The notes under the pieces were generated by a model, which was not told where the DNA came from, ran no database searches, and worked only from the letters and a program-made list of their open reading frames with translations. The translations under genes and the position numbers were made by a program. 64,000 nucleotides of DNA from Lunularia cruciata (lineage: Eukaryota > Streptophyta > Marchantiopsida > Lunulariales > Lunulariaceae). Position 1 is the first letter of the stretch; each line of letters starts with the position of its first letter. Of the stretch, positions 19,632-30,600 are shown one piece after another. The stretch lies in NCBI GenBank assembly GCA_948567375.1, contig OX419755.1, positions 53,772,291 through 53,836,290 on the forward strand. Reading direction: 5' to 3'.

Positions 19632-20906
19632 CCACTAATGTAACTCTAACCGAGATAACTACACTAGGAGAAAGGGCAACCTATAACCTGCCATCATAAC
19701 ACGCACTCTCACGGTCTGCAAGTCATCACTTCTTGCATCACCGGAGAGAAACAAAGGTAGTCTGACTAGTCATCACTCCAACTTCACCACCGAGGGCACA
19801 CCAGAGCACCAACGCTCAAAAGTCAGGGCACCTCACACAAACGTGGTGCACAAACAGGAAGCAGAGAATGGAGTGGATCCAATCACAAGAAATCTAAACA
19901 AAAATCCTCCATCTCATAACACAGCACGGGATTGACTCTGTCACCATTTGGCATTTGACATAAGAGGAGTTCGTATCTAAGTCCTAAGCTACCAGGATCA
20001 CCAAGAATGGGATCAAACTGCCTCTCCTAGCCAAAGCTACATGTGTATAGATAACAATGGCACAGTCACTAGGACAACAAGTGAGGGTGGACCAGTTGGC
20101 TAGGGCACCAGTCTAGGAACAAGAGATCTAGGGGTCAAACCCTATTGTGCACAATCTAGCAGGATAGGCAGATTTTGCCAACCAATGACCAAGATCTACT
20201 CTAAACTAGCTAGCCTCACACCAGCAAGCTAGCTTGTTGGCCTTTCTAGACCTTTTTAGCCTCTCATAGCCCACAGCCCTATGCCTCAAAGCCTCAAAAT
20301 GCCAAAATTCAGCCAAATGAGGCCTTTCTTGTTACCACTTTGAACCTCCTCCAAAATTGGTGAAACTCCTCCAAATTTGCAAAAGTCCTCCAAACTAGCA
20401 AAACTCTTCCAAATCTGGCCAAACAGCAACAAATCTGGCCAAACAGCAAAAACTCCTCCAAGTCTGGCCAAAATCTGATGTAAATCTGACGTAAAATCTG
20501 ACGTAAACCCTAAAGATGGCTGTCCGCCAAATCCTCCGCTAACTTTCCACTCGAGCCAAATTGACAAAATAGGTTTTTCCAAATCACAATTTCATGAGAA
20601 GAGCTTCCCAACTCCACCTTCAATTTGACTTTCTAAGCCCAACTCACAGCAAATTGGTCTTGCCTTCACCTCCTGAGCTCAAAATCACAACCACTGCTCA
20701 AAAATTGCTCCTTCTTTGCTCAAAATTTGGCCAGCGCTTCCGCACACCATCCGCCTAACTACTAAATCTGCATCAATTGAACAAGCTTTTTCACACAAGG
20801 GAAACATTGAACCTGAATCAAGCTACCAACGATCCACCGAGCTTGGAGATAACACCAACACTCACAGTTCCTGCACCCAGTTTCCCCCTGACCTCACTTC
20901 TCTGAT
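19632..20906 (-). other. Leader of minus-strand MTase/PHD element
   Basis: About 1.3 kb between the 5' LTR core and gag, collinear with 336-1572. It has no coding content that I can support. It contains short AT-rich tandem-like repeats of a CAAATCTGGCCAAACAGCAA type near 20400-20470. A degenerate ATCAGAG at the LTR edge may be the remnant of an initiator-Met-type PBS. Confidence 0.65.
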
Positions 20907-21354
20907 GTAATCAGATTGCTTAACACTCTCAACTCAACTCAACTCAGATCAGTACTTGATCTGTCACTCTATAAACTGCCAACAACTAGGCACTAATTAT
21001 AGTCAAGTCAAACCCACTCAAGCATAGAGAATCCAGGTGACGCTCGCCGGCCTCTGTCCACCATAGCCAGGAACTCGAAGGCTCAACATCAAAGAAGTGA
21101 ACTCTGGAGCTCACTTTGAAACTATACCCCCTGGACTTGAGCTAGCACTAAAACCCTAATGGTCCCGCTAACGGCACACTTGACGGTACGAACGGTGCAA
21201 AGTGACGGTAGGCCCCACCATGAAGTCAGTACCCTGAACACGAAATCTAACCGTCTGAAAGTATTCTTTGAGAAACTGCTAGAATAACTCTAACTACTAT
21301 CACTGGAACTCTAGTGTCCGAGCATCTAGATGCGGAACTACAAATGGCGTGACA
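20907..21354 (-). repeat. 5' LTR core of MTase/PHD element
   Basis: 448 bp, from TGTCACGCC on the minus strand at 21354 to GCAATCTGATTA at 20907. It aligns over its whole length with 11517-11965, with scattered differences, many of them transitions. The terminal module present at the 3' LTR is missing on its inner side. TSD TCTA follows at 21355-21358. Confidence 0.85.
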
Positions 21355-21445
21355 TCTATGTATGACTTATGTGTGAGTTGTGCTTCTATAGTGTAGGATG
21401 TTGACAACGATATATGTTGTGTAGCAATGTATATACGCACGACAG
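21355..21445 (+). repeat. Second half of the terminal module of the plus-strand MTase/PHD element
   Basis: It begins with the TSD TCTA and reads TGTATGACTTATGTGTGAG to ATACGCACGACA. Joined in thought to 11391-11410 it makes one module with the same order as 11967-12072 read on the minus strand. So the plus-strand relative once ran through here and was split by the minus-strand element. After it the sequence becomes unrelated (ATGAAATGAATGAT). Confidence 0.8.
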
Positions 21446-22134
21446 ATGAAATGAATGATACTTCTCTCTCATTTATTACTATTCTCTCTCATTTATACTT
21501 CTCTCTTAATTTCATATCTTTGTACTATTCCTTAGTACCAAAGTCCCCTCTATTTTATTTTCATAAGGTGCAAAAAAATGCACTCCCATGACAGATTTGC
21601 ACAAGGAGGAAAGTAGATTCTCTTATTTTGTTACACTTCCTTGTAGATCAAATTTGGAATATATCACAAGATCACAAGGTAACAAAGAGTATGTTCCATT
21701 GTGTCAAGCTTATTCTTATTCCAAGAAAGTTCCTTTTCTACATTTACCTCATGAAATTCCTTTTGCAAAAGACACACCAATAGAGGAGGAATTGGGGCAA
21801 GCTAAGGCAATAGAGGAGGAAAGGGCAAATAGAGTTAAAGAAGAAGGATGTGACTCAAGGAAAAAAAAGGTAGCTTGCAAGAAGGTGGGACCTTCATCCA
21901 CACTTGCTTCATTTTTGCAAGATCTTTCCAACCATTCAAACTTAGAACAAAATCCTTGGAAGCCAAGAAAAGATGCATATTGGCAAAAATCAAAGTGCAA
22001 TGAACTGCTAAGATAGAGAAGCTTTGAATGAAATCAGAGGTATAAAAGAAGCTAAACTGCTAAAAGATGAGATCAAGGTAGAAAGACTCCACATAAAAGA
22101 AAGATTTGCTAAATCAAAGTGCTTCCACTCAACG
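21446..22134 (+). other. Interval between elements with a small charged ORF
   Basis: It contains an open frame at 21588-22016 (142 codons) rich in Lys, Glu and Ser with no recognisable domain, plus tandem CTCTCATTTAT-type repeats at 21465-21510. The right edge is the target site of the chromovirus (CAACG before 22135). The ORF could be a remnant of an older element or chance. I do not assign a function. Confidence 0.35.
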
Positions 22135-22476
22135 TGTAAAAGACCGAATCCAAGGAGAGAAATAAGAGAATGGAAACTCACATTGGGACACTTGAATGAG
22201 AGAAAACTCTGAGTGCCTAGCATGAGCTTTGGCTTTGGTATTTATAGGTAACATACAAGACCTTTGAGAAGCTTCTCAAGGAGCTTCCTCAAGCCGCTTT
22301 CTTAGAGTGCAAGCCAAGTTAACTAGGAAGCTTCTCAAGAAGCTTCCTAGTTAAGCTAGTTGGAAGCTTCTAGAAGCTTCCTTCTAGAAGCTACTTAATT
22401 GAGGTGCAAGCTAAGCTAGCCGGGAAGCTTCCCAAGAAGCTTCTTAAACTTTGTGGCTAAACTCCATATTGTTGCA
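22135..22476 (-). repeat. 3' LTR of chromovirus A
   Basis: 342 bp; on the minus strand TGCAACAATATGG to CTTTTACA. Compared with the 5' LTR it lacks about 85 bp near its start. It holds a TATA box (TATTTATA at 22239-22246 on the plus strand) and several GAAGCTTC blocks upstream of it. Confidence 0.9.
22363..22380. promoter_or_regulatory. Heat-shock-element-like array in chromovirus LTR
   Basis: GAAGCTTCTAGAAGCTTC consists of four alternating GAA/TTC units with two-base spacing, an ideal HSE pattern (nGAAnnTTCnnGAAn). It is followed by another TTCTAGAAG block and lies about 120 bp upstream of the TATA box on the minus strand. HSEs bind trimeric heat-shock factors. Heat control of this LTR is inference. 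Confidence 0.65.
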
Positions 22477-22490
22477 TATTCCCCCGCTGC
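22477..22490 (-). other. Polypurine tract of chromovirus A
   Basis: On the minus strand CAGCGGGGGAATA directly precedes the 3' LTR start TGCAACAATATGG. A G-rich purine run in this place is the normal plus-strand primer. Confidence 0.7.
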
Positions 22491-22494
22491 TAGT

Positions 22495-22725
22495 TGGTGA
22501 CGTCCTCATTGCTAGTGAAGCTTCAAATTCTTGGATGGCCATCTGTGCATTCTGGAGGTGAGAAAGAGGTTCCCATGTGGCATCATGAAGGGGATACCCT
22601 TTCCAAAGGACCTTGTACTCCGTATGTTGGCGACGGCCTCGTTGAATATGGCAACATGCAAGGATACAATCAACTGTGTACTCCTCATGATCATTGATAG
22701 GGATAGGAAGAGGGGTTAGGAACAA
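22495..22725 (-). pseudogene. Chromodomain at the integrase C-terminus, chromovirus A
   Basis: The reading YTVDCILACCHIQRGRR, then YKVLWKGYPLHDATWEPLS and HLQNAQMAIQEF, is a chromodomain, with WKGY, TWEP and the closing helix intact. Chromodomains in this position guide integration toward marked chromatin, often heterochromatin (known of chromoviruses). This segment has no stop inside the domain, in contrast to the rest of the element. It ends about 20 codons before the PPT. Confidence 0.85.
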
Positions 22726-22830
22726 ATGGTTTCAACATGGAAACATGAAAGACAAGATGGATACGCATGTGACAAGGCCAGGCAAGTCAATAAGCAACAT
22801 GAGAGAAAATTTGGGTGATATCAAAGGGTC

Positions 22831-23880
22831 CTATCCAATTAAGGGCAAGTTTACAAACTTGGGTATCAAGTGGGAGAGGAAGGTTACTAGAGGATAGCAT
22901 GACTTTATCACCGACTTCAAAGGTGAGATCATGACGATGGTGGTCTGCATATTGTTTTTGGTGATTCTGAGCATCAAGGAAGTGAGACTTGGCTTGTTGG
23001 AGAGATTGGGATATAGTGGTGAAGAATGTGGAAGTATGAGGAACCTAAGATGGAGGGGGAGCAAGAAGAGAATCTGGAACAAGCAGATCTTGGCCAAAAT
23101 TGAGAAAGAAAGGAGAGAATCCGATGCTTGCCTACTCGGAATTGTTATAGGCAAATTTTGCAGCTGCAAGATATTCATCCCATTTGGTATGGTGGACATT
23201 GACAAAGGCACGCAACATATCCTCCAATGTATGATTTGCACATTTGGTTGTCCATGAGTTTGAGGATGATAGGCCATGGACAAAGTAAGCTTAGTGCCAA
23301 GTATCTAGAAGAGTGCTTGCAAAACTTCTCGGTAAATTTCGGATCACGGTCGGAGATGAGTACACGTGCATCCCGTGATGCTTGAAGACATTGTTGAAGT
23401 AGATTTGCGCTAAGGTTGGAGCATCCACGATATCACAGGTTGGTGCCAAGTGGATTTGCTTACTAAGCTTATCCACAAATACCAGAATTGCGGTGTGTCC
23501 TTGTTTTGTCTTTGGCAAGGATGTGATGAGATCCAAGCTCACATGCTCCCAACAAGCGGATGGAATGGCAAGTGGTTGAAGGACTCCACTCGGCTTCTGG
23601 TTGTTGGCCTTGTTATGTTGTCAGCTCTCACACAATCAGACAAATTCTTGAACATCTTGTGTCATGTTGGGCCACCACCATTGACATTGGAGGGTACTCA
23701 AGGTCTTGTCCACACCTATGTGACCAACGATGGGTAAATCATGGGCTTCTTGAAGGCGCACAAGTCAAAGATCACCTTTGGTTGGAACATAGATCCGGTC
23801 CTCATGGAATAAAAGATGCTCCTTGATGGAGAAGGTGTTGTACTCCTTGTCGTATGCCATAAGGTGACCATGTACCATTT
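22831..23880 (-). pseudogene. Integrase of chromovirus A
   Basis: Fragments in more than one frame: SLDLITSLPKTKQGHTAIL with the first catalytic Asp (about 23500-23540), VFKHHGMHVYSSPTVIRNLP, and AYHPQTHGQPNVQI, the usual site of the catalytic Glu (E replaced or shifted). The upstream HHCC part is readable around 23620-23740. Stops and frameshifts are frequent. Confidence 0.75.
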
Positions 23881-25110
23881 AGAAGAAGGGATCTTGGTGT
23901 AGAGCTGACTGAAACTCGTTTTGGACCTGGGAGTCAATTGACACCGTTGAAATTGCCGTTGTGATGAGAAGAAGAGACTTCAAATCAGGTTGTCGTGATA
24001 AAGCATTAGGGATGACATGGAACTGACTTGGTTTGTACTCAAGTTTGATGTCATACTGTTGGAGTTGTTCCTCCCATTGATGATGTCGACTCTTCATGTG
24101 TTCCAAGTGTAGGGTCTGCAACAATGGTTTGTGATCAGTTTGCATGATCACTTTTTTCCCCAAGAGGTAATGCCTCCATACCTTGGTGGCGTATACCATT
24201 GCAAGTTGTTCTCAACCTTGAGTAGAGTAGTTTTGTTCAGCCATATTGAGTCGGCGAGACACAAAGGCAATTGGATGGAGTCCATTTAGGAATTCTTGTT
24301 GCAGCACGGCTCCATTTGCAAAGTTAGAAGCATCAAAATCAACCGCACAGGGTAGTTGAGGATCATATGGTTGAAGAATGGGTCTTGAAGACACCATATG
24401 TTTTAACTTTTGGAATGCTTCTTCATTCTTGGTGTTCCATTGGAAGCCCGAGTTCTTTCCCAAGAGGTCAATCAATGGTGTAGCAACATGAGCATAATAA
24501 TGGATGAATCATCAGTAAAAATTGGCCAATCCATTGAATGCTCGTACTTTTGTAGCATCCTTCGGGGTAGGCCAATCAATAATGGCCTTGATTTTCACTT
24601 CTTCCATCTTGATCTCCTCTGATGAGATCTTATGACCCAAGAAGGTAACCTCTTTCTACCAAAAGGCACACTTTGACTTCTTGTAGTAAAATTTCCATTG
24701 TCGTAGTCGTCTTAGGACTTCTTGCACATGATTCATGTGTTCCGCCTCTGTCTTGCTATAGATCAAGATATCATCCAAGAACACCACCACAAACCGATCC
24801 AATAGTCCATCCAACACCCAATGCATCTGATCCATGAAGACTGTTGGAGCATTAGTGAGTCCAAAAGGTATAACTCTCCACTCAAAATGCCCATACCTTG
24901 TACAAAAGGCAGTCTTTTGCACATTCTCTCTATCAATAGGAATTTTCCAATAGCCGCTACAAAGGTCTAGCTTGGAAAAGTAGCGTGCTCTTCTTAGTTG
25001 ATCAAGCAAGTCATTGATCCGAGGCAAGGGATATGCATTCTTCAGTTTGCTTATTGAGCCCACGATAATCAATACAGAAACGAAGTCCTCCATCCTTCTT
25101 TGGAACAAAT
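23879..25110 (-). pseudogene. Reverse transcriptase and RNase H of chromovirus A
   Basis: RT (24656-25108) shows [33 protein letters not shown] and [13 protein letters not shown] (YxDD as FLDD near 24770). RNase H (24212-24475, continued at 23879-24199) shows AVDFDASNFANGAVLQQ, SRRLNMAEQNYS and MQTDHKPLLQTL. The stretch 24476-24655 holds the connection with stops. These are Gypsy-type motifs in the normal order. Confidence 0.85.
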
Positions 25111-25553
25111 AGTACCGGTGCTTCCCAAGTAGAGGTACTATGTCATATGAAGTCCTTCTCCAACAACTCTGGAAATATTATTTGCAACTCCTCCAACTCC
25201 TTTGGTGAGAGCTAATAGATCGGTCTACTCACAGGAGTACTCCCTTGCAATAACTTGATCTTGAAGGGCATACCTCAATCGGAGGGTAATCCCTTTGGTA
25301 GATCATGCAGAAACACGTCCGCAAACTCCTTAACTATCTGATCAACCATTGCTTGATGAGGCGCTTGGTCCTCTATAGATTGTTCTTGTGCAATCAGCTT
25401 GATCCACACCGCAAATACAAACTTATCTTCTTCCAAAACTTGCTCTATGGTTACTTTACTAACAAACTTCCCTTCTATGGACTTATCTCTCTTCCATGCT
25501 TGCTCCTTGGTTTCCTTCTTAGAAAACTACCCATCTTGGGACTCATCTCCCTT

Positions 25554-25990
25554 CTAGGTTTGCTCTATGGTTACCTTCTCAACAAACTTCACATCTTGGG
25601 ACTGACTATTCTTAGGTGTCTTACTCAGAGGTGCCTGACAACCTAATCGGAAATTCCTACCTTGGTGTTGTACTTGAATTTGGCATCGGGTCCAATCAAA
25701 TTGAACCTTATGATATTCAAGCCAAGGTAGACCCAGAATGATCATAGTATAGAGGTGCCACTACAAACCTCATACACTCCAAATTCTCCTTCCCAATCTT
25801 GAAGGTAACAGGATGTGAGGTGCAGAATGCAGAACCCTTTCTACCATCTGCCATCATCAAACACTTCCAATCACTGGCTTGATAGGAATACCCAATTCCT
25901 TTGCTACTTGCATAGACATACAATTCTCTGAACTTCTAGAATCAACCAAAATCCTACAACCCCGACTAGATATCGTACCTTGCAAGTGAA
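25554..25990 (-). pseudogene. Protease region of chromovirus A
   Basis: ILVDSRSSENCMSM (active site DSG changed to DSR, Asp codon at about 25941-25946) and, downstream, ILGLPWLEYHKVQFDW (25650-25745). These are the two ends of a retrotransposon aspartic protease. The part between 25110 and 25554 is the protease-RT spacer, rich in stops. Confidence 0.7.
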
Positions 25991-26099
25991 GCAAACTTGC
26001 ATAGGTTGAGCCTTCAATCCCATTGGAACTAATCAAGCTCCCAGTAGGCGGCTTGAAATCTCCTACTGGGATTCTTTGTTTCCTTGATCATTCCGCTCC

Positions 26100-27219
26100 A
26101 CAACCTCTACTTGGGCAACTTGTCAAGATTGTCTATTCTTGAGTAGACATTCAGCAATGTGATGCCACAATTGGCGACAATAAAAACAACCACCATTTTG
26201 TCACAATTTCTCTCTATCTACCGTGCCAAGTGGTCTTCAATGAATGGCATCAATCCCCATTGGTATTTCCACTTGTGTGTAGTGTATTGGTAGGCTCTAT
26301 GGAAGACGAGGTTGAGGCCAAGTTGTTGCCACCAAGGAATCAAAAAGTTTGGCCAACCGCATGGCTTCCTCCAAGTGTTATGGCTCTTGCATGGTTACCT
26401 CTAATTTGGTTCTTGCCTTTAAGCCCCTCACAAATCAATCCAGAGCTTCACCTTCCAATATATCTGGAATTTGCATGATGGTATTCTGGAACTATGTGAT
26501 GTAACTTCTTACAGAGCCAATTTGTTTCAACTCTACAAACTTATCCCTTGCAGCTTGTATGGCATTTATAGCTTGGAACTGACTAATTATTGCACTCTTG
26601 AATTTTGCCCATGTCAAGATTGGTGCAACAATTTTTCGTTCAGCTTGCTACTTGGAATCTCCACCATAGCTTTGCTACTCCATCCAATTGGCTAGAAGCT
26701 AAGAGAATCTATTTTTGCTCGTCTTGTAGATTGGTAGCTTCAAAATAACATCCACAATCAAACACAAAATTCTCCACTACACTCGGAAGATTCTTGCCTT
26801 CAAATACCTTGGGTTTAGGGAATCTGATCCGATCTTCTCCTTCTCAAATTGGTACTCTCTCCACCTGTTCTTGTCATCAAAGATCTTGCTCATCCAACAA
26901 TCAAGTAAGGTGCTCAATTTGTTGTTGCATAGCAAGGATAATATCAGGTATTGCCGCCATGCTTGCTACTCTATCATACCACCTCCAATCTATCTAATTT
27001 ACTAACACATAGAAACAACACGTCCACCGTTCTCCATAAGTTACAGCCAAAAGCACCAAGGGTTCCTTAGATATGGTGATCATATGTAGAAAATCTTGTC
27101 CAAAGTGCAAGGTGATGAATTGTATGAAACAATGCTTGGGGAGTATTTGGATGCAAAAATCTCAATGGTTTGGTGGAAGTGGATTTGGTGGTCCATAAAT
27201 TCCATCCATCCTATTCCTC
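26100..27219 (-). pseudogene. Gag of chromovirus A
   Basis: A zinc knuckle CFYCRQLWHHIAEC is readable at about 26155-26200 on the minus strand (C-x2-C-x4-H-x4-C). Upstream toward the PBS the gag body is broken into many short frames. The position between PBS and protease supports the call; the rest is unrecognisable by eye. Confidence 0.6.
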
Positions 27220-27230
27220 CTCTGATACCA
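27220..27230 (-). other. Primer binding site of chromovirus A
   Basis: On the minus strand TGGTATCAGAG, one base after the LTR end CTTTTACA. This is the classic plant PBS complementary to the 3' end of initiator methionine tRNA. Confidence 0.85.
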
Positions 27231-27231
27231 A

Positions 27232-27657
27232 TGTAAAAGACCAAATTTGAGGAGAGAAATAGGAGAATGGAAACTCACATTGGGACACTTGAATGAGGGA
27301 AAACTCCAAATACCTAGCATGAGCTTTGGCTTTGGTATTTATAGGTAGCATACAAGGCCTTTGAGAAGCTTCTTAAGGAGCTTCCTCAAGCTGCTTTCTT
27401 AGAGTGCAAGCCAAGTTAACTAGGAAGCTTCTCAAGAAGCTTCCTTCTAGAAGCTACCTACTTGGCGTGCAAGCTAAGCTAGTTGGAAGCTTCTAGAAGC
27501 TTCATTCTAGAAGCTACTTACTTGAGGTGCAAACTAAGCTAGCCAGGAAGCTTTCCAAGAAGTTTCCTAGGTACTTCCGGAATATTCTAGGCTAATTTGT
27601 CTTATGTGCTACTTTGTAAGCCCGATTAACTTTGTTGCTAAACTCCATATTGTTACA
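27232..27657 (-). repeat. 5' LTR of chromovirus A
   Basis: 426 bp; on the minus strand TGTAACAATATGGAG to CTTTTACA. TATA box at 27336-27343 (TATTTATA on the plus strand). Between 27360 and 27560 it has repeated GAAGCTTC / TTCTAGAAG blocks separated by AGCTAAGCTAG motifs. Confidence 0.9.
27486..27503. promoter_or_regulatory. Heat-shock-element-like array in 5' LTR
   Basis: The same four-unit GAAGCTTCTAGAAGCTTC as at 22363-22380, conserved between both LTRs. It is followed by ATTCTAGAAGC, adding further TTC/GAA units. It lies about 145-160 bp upstream of the TATA box in LTR orientation. Confidence 0.65.
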
Positions 27658-30600
27658 CAATGACATTAGAATAAGCTAGCTCTAGGAAAACACCTAATAA
27701 GAAAAATGATCATGAGTATGCTTAGTGAGATAGACCTCCAATTCCTGAAACCAACAATGGTGCTCTAGGGAGTTACAATTACAACACCAAAACATTTTGA
27801 ATTTTGAACCCTAGATTACCATAATGACTACAATGTACTAAATTTTATTGTGTAGAGTGGAATCTTAAGGTGTTTCAGATTTTGACAAAACATAAGAGTA
27901 GGGCAGATCTTGAGTTGTTTCAATTTTTGACAAAACATATGATTCTATATAATAGATGTTGGAGAGTAGAATTTTAATTTCTTGATAGTATAATTTCAGT
28001 TCTTGTTATAATTTTGATTATTTATAACATTTGGTTCTTCATTGTGTTCTGATCTTTAGTTCACTTCAAGAGCTAGTATATAAAAAGGTTTGAGTTGTTT
28101 GATGAATTTGATTTGATTCAAGATTAAAAATAGGTCAAGGGGATGAGTTTGGAATGAGTATTAAATAAAAAGTTTAGGCAATTTAATTGAATGCTTGGAT
28201 GAGGGTTCAAGGATTTCTTGTGGAGGAAAGCATAGGGATGGCTCACCAAGGCAAGGGATTGGGTGGGAGATAGTTCCAAATGGGAGGATTTGGGAGGGAG
28301 ATCACATACTAGAAGAACAAATGTTGGTGTCATTGCAAGTTGAGGTCTCTTTACGGGTCATTTGGGGTTTTCATTAAGGAGGGAGACCAAGAAGATGAGG
28401 AGGAGTGGGTTTCCATTCACCCTTTACACACTACTATTGTCATACACTATTCATGCTTTTCACACTTTAAAGAGAAATGGCCATATGAAAACACTTATAT
28501 ATAGATATAAACGCAATACAAAAGAACATTAGATAGTATCACTATCAGTTATATATGTATACTTCTTCTTATCTTGAATATATAAAGATACTTGTGCACA
28601 CTCAGCCAAGAGATGTGCAGACTTATGTGTGCCAATTTTTAAGAGAAACATATATATTGGTTGTGTTTAGCTAAAACAAAACATGGTGCACATTCAAATT
28701 TTACGCTTTTCGAAAAAAAATAATTTACCTTGGGTGCACTTCCATACATTTTGGACATACCACTTTGGGACATATCTAAAAAATATGTGAGAACAACTTT
28801 TGATCACTTTCATATACATTTTTGGGATATGTTACTATGAATTCATTTGAATTAGAATATATTTTATATATATATTATTGCATTTAAATCTAGAATATGA
28901 AGGTAAATGCAAACCAATGACATAAAGTGTGCTCAAAGCATGCCAAATATAGATATATTAATGAATCCAATGACCTAAGTGTGCTCAAATGATGCCAAAT
29001 GTACATATATAAATGCTGATATGTACATGCAAGATACTTTCATGTGGTAAAGGCTAGGTGATTCATATCCTTCATCATGATGTCCTTTGAATCAATATTA
29101 GGTTGGAGGTGCTCTACTTTAATCCACTCTAGTGCTTAATCAAACTGCATAATAATTGGTTTCCTAATCAACACATGACTATATCTCCACATGGGCTCCC
29201 ACTCTCTATCATGCATAGGAGAGTCCTAAACAGCCATAGCTAGACCCTTATAATAATCTACAATATAATATTTATGAAGTCTATTCCTTTATGAGGAACT
29301 CAATAACAAAAACATTTATGACTTTGCTAAATCTATCAAATGGTTGAGGTACCCTATGAGGAGGTCAAATAATGAGGTCTCCACTACACTAGAATGAAAA
29401 GAGTAAATGTTATAGGATGGATAACAATGTGGAGATGGTTCCTACAATATCAAAGGAATCCACTATCAATATATCTCAAAGTGATGGACCCAAAGTTGTC
29501 AATGCACTATATGGTCTATGTGTGAAACCTCTCCAACTAACTTGGTATCCATCCTCTCTACCAATTATGGCCATGATTTGGGTTCCACTATGCACTCTTG
29601 TAGGTAAGAAACCGTTATCCCACATGGAGCAAAGGAGATGTTCTATCTCTACTTGAGTGTTATTGTCCAAATCATAACCTCAAAGTGTGTCATACAATAC
29701 TCTATGAACTCTCTAATTTGTGGCCAAGAATTATACTAAAATTGACCCTAGCCTCTATCATGTGTCCATCTATCCTACTACACTACATCAAACCACCAAT
29801 GTATTAAATGTTGCTATCCCACATAATATCTACTAGGCAACCTCCATCCAAAACTAATATCTTTTTTGGCCTCTCATGAGCATACATGATGTGTAGAATG
29901 AATGCTCAAGATAACATCATCCTTTGTCTCAAGATCCTAAGTCTAGAAAGCTTGAAAAAATTTATTCTCTTCCTCTCCTCTAGCCTCACAAGCACCTTTT
30001 AGGTATGCACAAATGTAGGTGGAGGTACAAGAGCATCTCCAACTCATTGTCTCCAAGCCAAAAATATCCATGTCAAGTGTCATAACATTAGGCTCTCTCA
30101 TAGGCTAGACAAGTATATTTAGATTAGTCAATGTCTCCAATAAACATGTCTCTCTTACAACAGTCTCTCCACTAGGATCTCCAAGTATATCAAGGTCTAT
30201 TTGTGTCTCAAATGAATAAGAGTGTCTGGTCATAGCCTCATCAACAAAAGCTCACTCCTCCTCAAGTGCCTCATCTAGTGTAGTCTTCACTTGATCTGGT
30301 AAACTTTGGGTCTCAAGTAATTGAGCATGGGTCTCTTCAATTGCTCCATAGTGATAGTAAAGTCTATCATGTAAAACATCTCATGAATCATATAACCCTT
30401 CAATCATCAGCTTGCAATGCCTCACTTGTGCCTCTAGTGCATCCAACTTCTCATTGCAATCACACTCCTTCTCTAGCTTTTCCCTCTCTAGAATCTTATA
30501 AGCCTCAAACATCAAGGCATAATGCCTCATCTCAATGTCTAGTACCTCCAACCTCTCACTAAGAACATGGTCCCCCTCTCCACCCTCTTACTAATAGCAC

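Larger units (their letters stand above)
11411..21354 (-). mobile_element. Ty3/Gypsy element encoding a C5 DNA methyltransferase and a PHD finger (decayed)
   Basis: About 9.94 kb on the minus strand, bounded by TG...CA and a 4-bp TSD TCTA (11407-11410, 21355-21358). Removing it restores a continuous terminal module of the plus-strand relative. Domain order on the minus strand: 5' LTR core (21354-20907), leader, gag with two zinc knuckles, protease, C5-cytosine methyltransferase, RT, RNase H, integrase, PHD finger, G-run and 3' LTR. The polyprotein is broken by many in-frame stops, mostly TAG and TGA, and by at least three frame changes (near 16850, 15077-15364 and 13390). The two LTR cores differ by clearly more than those of the young Tat-like element, so it is an old, inactive copy. 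Confidence 0.9.
22135..27657 (-). mobile_element. Chromovirus (Ty3/Gypsy with chromodomain), decayed, heat-element LTRs
   Basis: 5.5 kb on the minus strand. It has LTRs at 27232-27657 (5') and 22135-22476 (3', partly deleted), a PBS, a PPT and the near-matching TSD CAACG/CAATG (22130-22134, 27658-27662). Pieces of gag, protease, RT, RNase H, integrase and a C-terminal chromodomain are readable across several frames with many stops. It is therefore inactive. Solo LTRs of the same family are at 58367-58768 and 62377-62802. Confidence 0.9.
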
